Shown here: positions 59,085-64,000 of the stretch, piece by piece
How positions within the stretch are numbered: position 1 is the stretch's first letter
How the letters are laid out: every line of letters begins with the position of its first letter
Source of the DNA: Hymenoscyphus infarciens
Lineage: Eukaryota > Ascomycota > Leotiomycetes > Helotiales > Helotiaceae
Reading direction: 5' to 3'
NCBI GenBank assembly: GCA_001414345.1
Contig: LLCB01000122.1
Coordinates: 97,966 to 161,965, forward strand
Length of the DNA stretch: 64,000 nucleotides
Position numbers and translations under genes: made by a program
The notes under the pieces: model-generated
What the model was told of the DNA's origin: nothing
Database searches by the model: none
The model's input: only the letters and a program-made list of their open reading frames with translations

Positions 59085-59304
59085 TATAATAGTACGAACT
59101 ATATACTACTAGCGAAATAATAAATAGAAGTATATTTAGTAGAATAGTATATACGATTTCTAGGCTTAATATAAATATAAAGAATAAATTAGCCTCTTAC
59201 GAAATAGAGAGAGATAGAGTATATATATATAGAATTAAACTATACTAAGGTCTATAACTAAAACTAAAATAACGCTTTAGAAGTCTAAAACCTAGTATAT
59301 AACC
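59085..59304 (+). repeat. Truncated 3' LTR of the smaller element
   Basis: Aligns with 56962-57231 from TATAATAGTAC to TATATAACC and then stops at the junction with the inverted fragment. Confidence 0.65.
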
Positions 59305-59463
59305 TATGACAGCATGCCGTCATCCTAGATAGCTGGGAGTACCTGCCACATATAAGGTTTCAGTAGTTATTATCTTACATTGTCTGTTTTAGGAAGGTTA
59401 CGTAGGTTCGGGCTTTTGTATTAGCCGACGTATGTCGTTGTTCGGTTTCGTACCTCTTATATA
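59305..59463 (-). mobile_element. Inverted LTR fragment nested between the two elements
   Basis: Reads as the reverse complement of the 354-bp LTR, starting from its 3' terminus (TATGACAGCATGCCGTC versus TGTGACGGCATGCCGTC). It continues through AGGAAGGTTA, GTTCGGGCTTTTGTATTAGCC and GGTTTCGTACC, with internal deletions. It retains more G/C than the flanking copies. Confidence 0.8.
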
Positions 59464-59493
59464 TTAGCATCGTTTAGAGCTGTCTTCGCTCTT

Positions 59494-59847
59494 TGTAACG
59501 GCACGAAATACATATAACTATAGTAGAGGCATATAGGAGTGCGTATAGCAGAATGACGTATATAGATACTAGGCTCTAATACAGAAGAAAAGGCTAAACT
59601 AGCCTTTTCTAACTCTAGGAGAGTAAGCTACTATATATAAGAGGTTTCAAATAATACAAAAGGGGTACGAAACCGAATAACAACATACGTCGGCTAATAC
59701 AAAAGCCCGAACCCTACAAAGTACATCCGAAAGCCTAGACATACATAACCTTCCTAAATTAGATAATACAAAACAACAACTACCGAAAGCTAATATATAC
59801 GGTATATGCTATATAATATCGGCTATATAGGACGGCATACCGTCACA
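59494..59847 (+). repeat. 5' LTR, 354 bp
   Basis: Starts TGTAACGGCACG and ends GCATACCGTCACA. Same length as the 3' LTR with only substitutions between them in the parts compared. Confidence 0.93.
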
Positions 59848-59863
59848 TCCCCCTCCCTTAAAA

Positions 59864-59882
59864 AAGACTCGTCCCGAGTCTT
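59864..59882 (+). repeat. Hairpin 16 bp after the 5' LTR, at the primer-binding position
   Basis: AAGACTCG, loop TCC, CGAGTCTT: perfect 8-bp arms. Found at the same relative place in the smaller element (57248-57266) with one C-to-T change. Confidence 0.8.
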
Positions 59883-60280
59883 CTCTCTCTTATCGTTTAG
59901 AGCTGAATTAGGATAGTGTAAGTGTTATATTATTATGTTATCGTAAGTTAGTTAGGGTCTAAATCGTAGCTAACCCAGGTTCGAAGATGCTTTATTTATC
60001 ATAATATCGTAAGCGAGACAAGATGTCGAGATAGGTTCCGAATCGTATTTATAGATGCTTATAAAGAGACTTCGTTTCCAATCCTTTAATATTAAAAGTA
60101 AGCATTCACGTCCGCTAAAAGAGTATAGTCCGATCCTATCCAGCAGGTCGGAAAAAGTTCAAAGTAAAAAGTTTAAAAGTTTAAAAAGTTCAGAGTAAAA
60201 TCAGAAAAAAAGTTTAAAAGTCGAAGGCGAATTTAGAGTCGAGTCAGAGGTCGTTCAGTCAAGAGGTAACATTAAGGGTA

Positions 60281-62640
60281 ATAGTGATAACTTAGTTAAG
60301 AGCTCACTTCGAGAGTGTACCGATTCGTATCTAATTTAAAAAGTTTAAATAAAAAAAAGGACTTCTAGCCCAGCCAGAAGTATAAGAAAGTAAGAGAGAA
60401 TATAAAGACTATAAGACTCTGATTAGAGTCGGAGGCGAATTTAGTATTAAGTTAGAAGTCGTTCAGTTAAGAGGTAGTAATAACTTAGTTAAGAGCTCAC
60501 TTCGATAGAGTACTGATTAGTATCCGATTCAAATCGCTAAAAGAGTATAGGTTTGAAAAGGTTTAGAATAAAGTTAGAAGCGAATTCAGATTAGAGTCAA
60601 AGGCGAATATTGAGAGGTAAAGTTATAGGTAATAGTAATAACTTAGCTAAGAGTTTACTTCGAGGGTGTACTGATTTATATCCGATTCGAATTCGAATAA
60701 AACATCTAGCCTACTAGATGTAAAAGAAAGTAAGTTCGTCTAAACTAAGGTCGGCGAGGACTTAGAGTAAAGTCTAAACCGAAAAGTCAATAATGTTGTA
60801 GATAATAGTAATAACTTAGCTAAGAGGTTACTATCCTTTCAAGAGCGTACCGATTCGTATCTAAGTCGAATACAGATAAAAAAAGAACTTCTAGCCCTGC
60901 CAGAAGTGAAAGAAAGTAAGAAAGTAACGACTATAAGACTCTATACCAGAGTCGGTAGCGTTTCAGCTGGTTAAAGGCGAAGTTTATTACCGAATGTTAA
61001 AAACGCTGTTTGAAATATCCAGACAATAAAAGGAGGAGTTTCAGATAGTTAAAGGCGAAGTTGTTTCCGAAGTTTGTCGAATTGTCTAAGTATCTAGGGA
61101 CAATAAAAGGGGTGGTTTCGGGTGGTCAAAGGCGAAGTTGTTTCCGAAGTTGTTAGAGTTTCGCTGTCCAAAGTTCAGGACAACAAAAAGGGTAGTTTCG
61201 GCTAGTTAAAACAAAAGAGTTGTTGTTGAATGTTATTAAAGTTTGAAATTGTTATCCGAAGTCTAGGATAATAAGAGGAGGGGTAGATTTAGCTAGTTAA
61301 AGGCGAAGTTTATTACTAAATGTTAAAAATGCTATTCGAAGTTTAAGATAATAAAAGGGGTGGTTTAGCTAGTTAAATGAACTTAATACCGAAGTTGTTA
61401 AAGTTAAAATTGTTATCTAATGTTTAAGATAACAAAAGGTATAGTTTTAGCTAGTTAAAAGCGAAGTTATAGCTAAATTGTTAAAGTTGAAATTGTTATC
61501 TAAGTATCTAGGGATAATAAAGGGATAGTTATAGATATAGTAGCATCTAAGTTCGGATGTCTAGTTATATAAAACTATATTACTTAGACCTATAGGCCGC
61601 CTCGTTCCCTTTAGTAATTTAGGTCTAAATCGGGGTACTTAAGGACTTATTCGAAATCGTCTTCTGATTCCGATTCCACTTTAGAAGTAATAGGGAAAAA
61701 GTTTAAAGTAAAATTATAAAAGTTTAAAGTAGAGTTAGATAGTGCTTAGTTGAGAAATAGTAATAACTTAGTTAAGAGCTTACTTCTTTGTTTCGTCTTA
61801 ATAGAAAGCGTATTTTAACTGACTTACATCTGCTTTAAAGAGTTTAAATGAAAAAAAAGGAACTTCTAGCCTAGCTAGAAAAGTAAGAAAGACTCTATAC
61901 CAGAGTCGGTGGGGTTTCGGCTAGTTAAAAGACTTAATGCCGAATTTGAAAATGCTATCTAAAGTTTAGGATAATAAAAAGGGGTATAGTTTCAGGTACG
62001 ATATATATCGGTACTATCGTAGGAACTATGTTGTTTAGGCCCGTAGGCCGCCTTGTTCCCTTTAGTGATTCGGGTCTGAATCGGGGTACTTAAAGACTTA
62101 TTTATCTTCTAATTTCAAAGAAAGAGTTGCTATCAGATTATAGAGAGTTTAGAGCTAAACTAGATAAGGATAAAGAGGTATTCTTTTAAACTAAAGTGCT
62201 AATGTCGATAGGCGTGGTCGTTTTGTTAGCGATTAACTTAGTGTTTTAGTTTTATTCCTTATCTAGGGCTAAAAGATTATTTACTATTTTAGTAAAGTTA
62301 TAATTCTAGCGTCTCTTAAGCGTAGTAGACGGGTTTTAGAGCTAAGGTATAATCTTGTCCTATATATATAAGAACTATTACTATTCTCTCTAAGTATAGC
62401 TATACTTGAAAAGCGAACGTTTCTTTAGTATAATCTTCTTCTTAATTCTACTTCTATCTCTTTTAACCTTTGTATTAGCAGCTAGGACTCGGTTTATAAC
62501 CGAGTAATTATAGTCTTTTTAGTTGTTCGCTAGTAGAGGTTTAAGAGAAGCTTAGTAGAGTTAGATAATATTTGGTCGGGATTAATAGTAATAACTTAGC
62601 TAAGAGCTTACTTCTTTAGTCTTAATAGAAAGTGTATTTC
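60281..62640 (+). repeat. Repeated cassette inside the LTR element
   Basis: The string TAACTTAG(C/T)TAAGAG recurs near 60287, 60488, 60640, 60811, 61765 and 62591, followed by ACTTCG..., GTACTGATT and TATCCGATTCGAAT-like blocks. Several copies end with a hairpin (ACTTCTAGCC...GCCAGAAGT at 60361-60381 and 60887-60907; variants near 60711 and 61862), then GAAAGTAAG and GAGTCGGTGGGGTTTCGGCTAG. Copies differ in length and divergence. Confidence 0.8.
60950..61530 (+). repeat. Minisatellite-like array inside the LTR element, unit about 76-90 bp
   Basis: Seven or more units marked by TTTCGGCTAGTTAAAGGCGAAG, starting near 60967, 61047, 61124, 61202, 61292, 61369 and 61450. Each contains a TTACCGAA-like block and a GATAATAAAAGGGG-like end. 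Confidence 0.78.
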
Positions 62641-63374
62641 AACTGATTTATAACTGATTCGAGAGTTAGGAAGTGGTAGGAAGGTATTAGAGGTAGAGGC
62701 TTATAAGCAAAAGAGGTTTAAATTAGAGCTTTTAAAAGTAAAGGAGGGTTTGAATAAGGGTTAGATCGGTAAGAGTTCAGAGGTGAGATTTTTAACTTCG
62801 AAGTTCGCTTATAATTTTGTCCTCTATCTTATCTAACTAATCGTTTTGTCCTTTGTTTTATATACCTCTATCTCGTCTACCTATTATCTATATATTATCT
62901 ATATTTGAGAAGTCTTGCTTATTATTTCGTCGAGATCTTCTAAGTCTTGGTATACGGGTAAGGATCGGAGAGGGTTTAGAGGGTTGTCTTTCGAAAAGGG
63001 GGGTGGCCTTAGAAGGTTGTTTAACGCCTTATAGCGGAACTTAGAGAGGGGGGGTAAGGTTAGGTTCGGAAGCCTTCGCGATAACTATAAAGTTAACTTA
63101 TTCACTGATCCTAGGGTTATTAGGATTCTTAGGAACACTTAACATATTCTAATCTCTTAATATATACTAAAACACGATTTTTACTAGCTATCTATATAGA
63201 TACTAAACCCTAGTATTACTAGCTGTCTAAGTAGTCTCTAATTATCCGGCTATTTAAGAATGCCGTCGTAATATCTAAATCTAGGCTAAATCGATTTCGA
63301 AATAAAGAGTAGTAACAAGCTTAAAAGAGATATTATTAAGACTATCACTAGCGAAGTAAAGTTTAGCCTTTTTA

Positions 63375-63728
63375 TATAATAGTACGAAATATATATAACT
63401 ATAGTAGAGATATATAGGAGTGCGTATAGCAAAATAACGTATATAGATACTAGGCTCTAATATAAAAGAAAAGACTAAACTAGCCTTTTCTAACTCTAGG
63501 AGAGTAGGCTACTATATATAAGAGGTTTCAGACAATACAAAAGGGGTACGAAACCGAACAACGACATACGTTAGCTAATACAAAAGCCTGAACCCTACGA
63601 AGTACGTCTAAAAGCTCGGACATATATAACCTTCCTAAATTAGACAATGTAAAACAATAACTGCCGAAAGCTAATATGTACGGCATATGCCACGTAATAT
63701 CGGCTATATAGGACGGCATGCCGTCACA
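63375..63728 (+). repeat. 3' LTR, 354 bp
   Basis: Starts TATAATAGTACG (the 5' copy with C-to-T and G-to-A changes) and ends GCATGCCGTCACA, followed by the CTCTT duplication. Confidence 0.93.
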
Positions 63729-64000
63729 CTCTTTACCTTTAGTTTTCGCGTTAATAACCACGAATAGACTACTTCTCTACTCTACTCCTGCCTTGTTGTT
63801 ATATTAAACTAAAGGTCACTCTTCTTATTAGGCTTCTTGACCTCACTTCCATTCCGGCCTCCCTGCCGCCGACTCTGCGAACCCCTTAAACGGCTTCCTA
63901 GACCCCTCGCCAGCGACTCTCGAATCGACACCTAGCTCAAGACCCCCCTCTGGCTTCGGATCCCCTCCTTCTGGCATCTTCGGATCCCCCCCCTCTGGCG
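63729..64000. other. GC-rich edge after the repeat island, possible partial coding frame
   Basis: Composition changes from AT-rich to GC-rich within about 100 bp of the last LTR. From about 63790 a plus-strand frame stays open to the window end and encodes Pro/Ser/Gly repeats (PPSGFGSPPSGIFGSPPSG). No start codon is visible, so it could be an exon, the start of another element, or chance in C-rich DNA. Confidence 0.35.

Larger units (their letters stand above)
56962..59304 (+). mobile_element. Degraded non-coding LTR element, same family as 59494-63728, 3' LTR truncated
   Basis: A left LTR-like block (56962-57231) and a right block (59085-59304) share TATAATAGTA, CTAGGCTTA, AATTAGCCTC, AGAGAGAG, ATATATATA and ACTAAAGTCTATAACTAAAACTAA-type strings. 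The LTR is followed at 57248-57266 by the same hairpin (AAGACT(T/C)GTCCCGAGTCTT) found after the LTR of the larger element. The interior shares modules with it (TAACTTAGCTAAGAGC near 57519, a hairpin at 57608-57627, GGTTTTGGCTAGTTAAA near 57669). The right LTR breaks off where an inverted LTR fragment begins. No coding capacity. Confidence 0.75.
59494..63728 (+). mobile_element. Complete LTR retrotransposon structure without gag-pol (LARD/TRIM-like), RIP-degraded
   Basis: 4235 bp with two 354-bp LTRs (59494-59847 and 63375-63728) and an exact 5-bp target duplication CTCTT (59489-59493 and 63729-63733). The LTRs start with TG (or its mutated form TA) and end with CA; the termini TGTAACGG/CCGTCACA are near-inverted. 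The 3.5-kb interior has no frame of significance on either strand, and instead repeated modules and hairpins. LTR differences I checked are C/T or G/A transitions. Non-autonomous status is inferred from the absence of any protein remnant; heavy mutation could hide one, but no stop-riddled homology was recognisable either. Confidence 0.92.

Noticed and set aside
60950..61530. CRISPR-like array
   Set aside because: Units of 76-90 bp are whole-unit tandem repeats without unique spacers, inside a eukaryotic retroelement.
59848..63374. Possible gag-pol remnants
   Set aside because: No reverse transcriptase, integrase or protease motif was recognisable in any frame, even allowing stops; repeats explain the interior.
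57000..63400. Possible tRNA or rRNA genes suggested by strings such as GATTCGAAT and GGTTCGAAG
   Set aside because: No cloverleaf with acceptor, anticodon and T arms could be built; the strings belong to the element's repeated cassette.
63528..63761. Minus-strand 77-codon frame over the 3' LTR
   Set aside because: It is LTR sequence; the same frame is not kept in the 5' LTR.

Overview
The window reads as nuclear DNA of a filamentous ascomycete (Pezizomycotina, probably Leotiomycetes; the class is a guess from gene style and repeat content). Its genes are compact, with short 36-101 bp GT-AG introns carrying CTAAC/CTAAT-like branch sites, and some intergenic stretches are extremely AT- and TpA-rich relics of the kind left by repeat-induced point mutation (RIP).

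Region 1-13.4 kb is a dense housekeeping block. A 5' portion of the ribosome-biogenesis gene UTP25 (-) shares a short divergent promoter with mitochondrial adrenodoxin reductase ARH1 (+). ARH1 runs convergently into electron transfer flavoprotein alpha (-), which shares a promoter with a SWI3/RSC8-type chromatin remodeller subunit (+). After a 450-bp MITE come a SANT-domain RRN5-like Pol I factor (-) and the mitochondrial DEAD/DEAH helicase IRC3 (+), again divergent.

Region 13.4-33 kb is sparse. It holds one unrecognised 511-aa protein, a large multi-KH RNA-binding protein (-), and a decayed ankyrin-repeat gene (-) with a CorA-like fungal C-terminal region, broken by six frameshifts of the same sense and two stops. 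It also holds a 30-bp perfect palindrome and a 500-bp Tc1/mariner-type relic with TA target duplication.

Region 33-55.6 kb is again gene-bearing: cullin-1 (-), a SRF1-like phospholipase D regulator (-), a mitochondrial K+/H+ exchange (Mit_KHE1-type) protein with a GC-AG intron (+), a tandem pair of paralogous cysteine-rich DUF3716-like proteins (+,+), a KRE6/SKN1 beta-1,6-glucan synthesis protein (+), a TOK1-type two-pore outward-rectifier K+ channel (+) and a coiled-coil protein with internal repeats (-).

Region 55.6-64 kb is a repeat island. It contains two related LTR elements without coding capacity and an inverted LTR fragment nested between them. The best preserved element (59494-63728) has two 354-bp LTRs, an exact 5-bp target duplication, a hairpin where a primer-binding site would be expected, and an interior built from repeated modules instead of gag-pol. 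After the last LTR the base composition switches abruptly to GC-rich.

Functionally the window is a mix of mitochondrial (ARH1, ETF-alpha, IRC3, Mit_KHE1), nuclear/nucleolar (UTP25, RSC8-like, RRN5-like), ubiquitin (CUL1), cell wall and membrane genes. No biosynthetic cluster is visible. No tRNA, rRNA or CRISPR was seen by eye. All protein names rest on motif recognition from the translated sequence, not on database searches.
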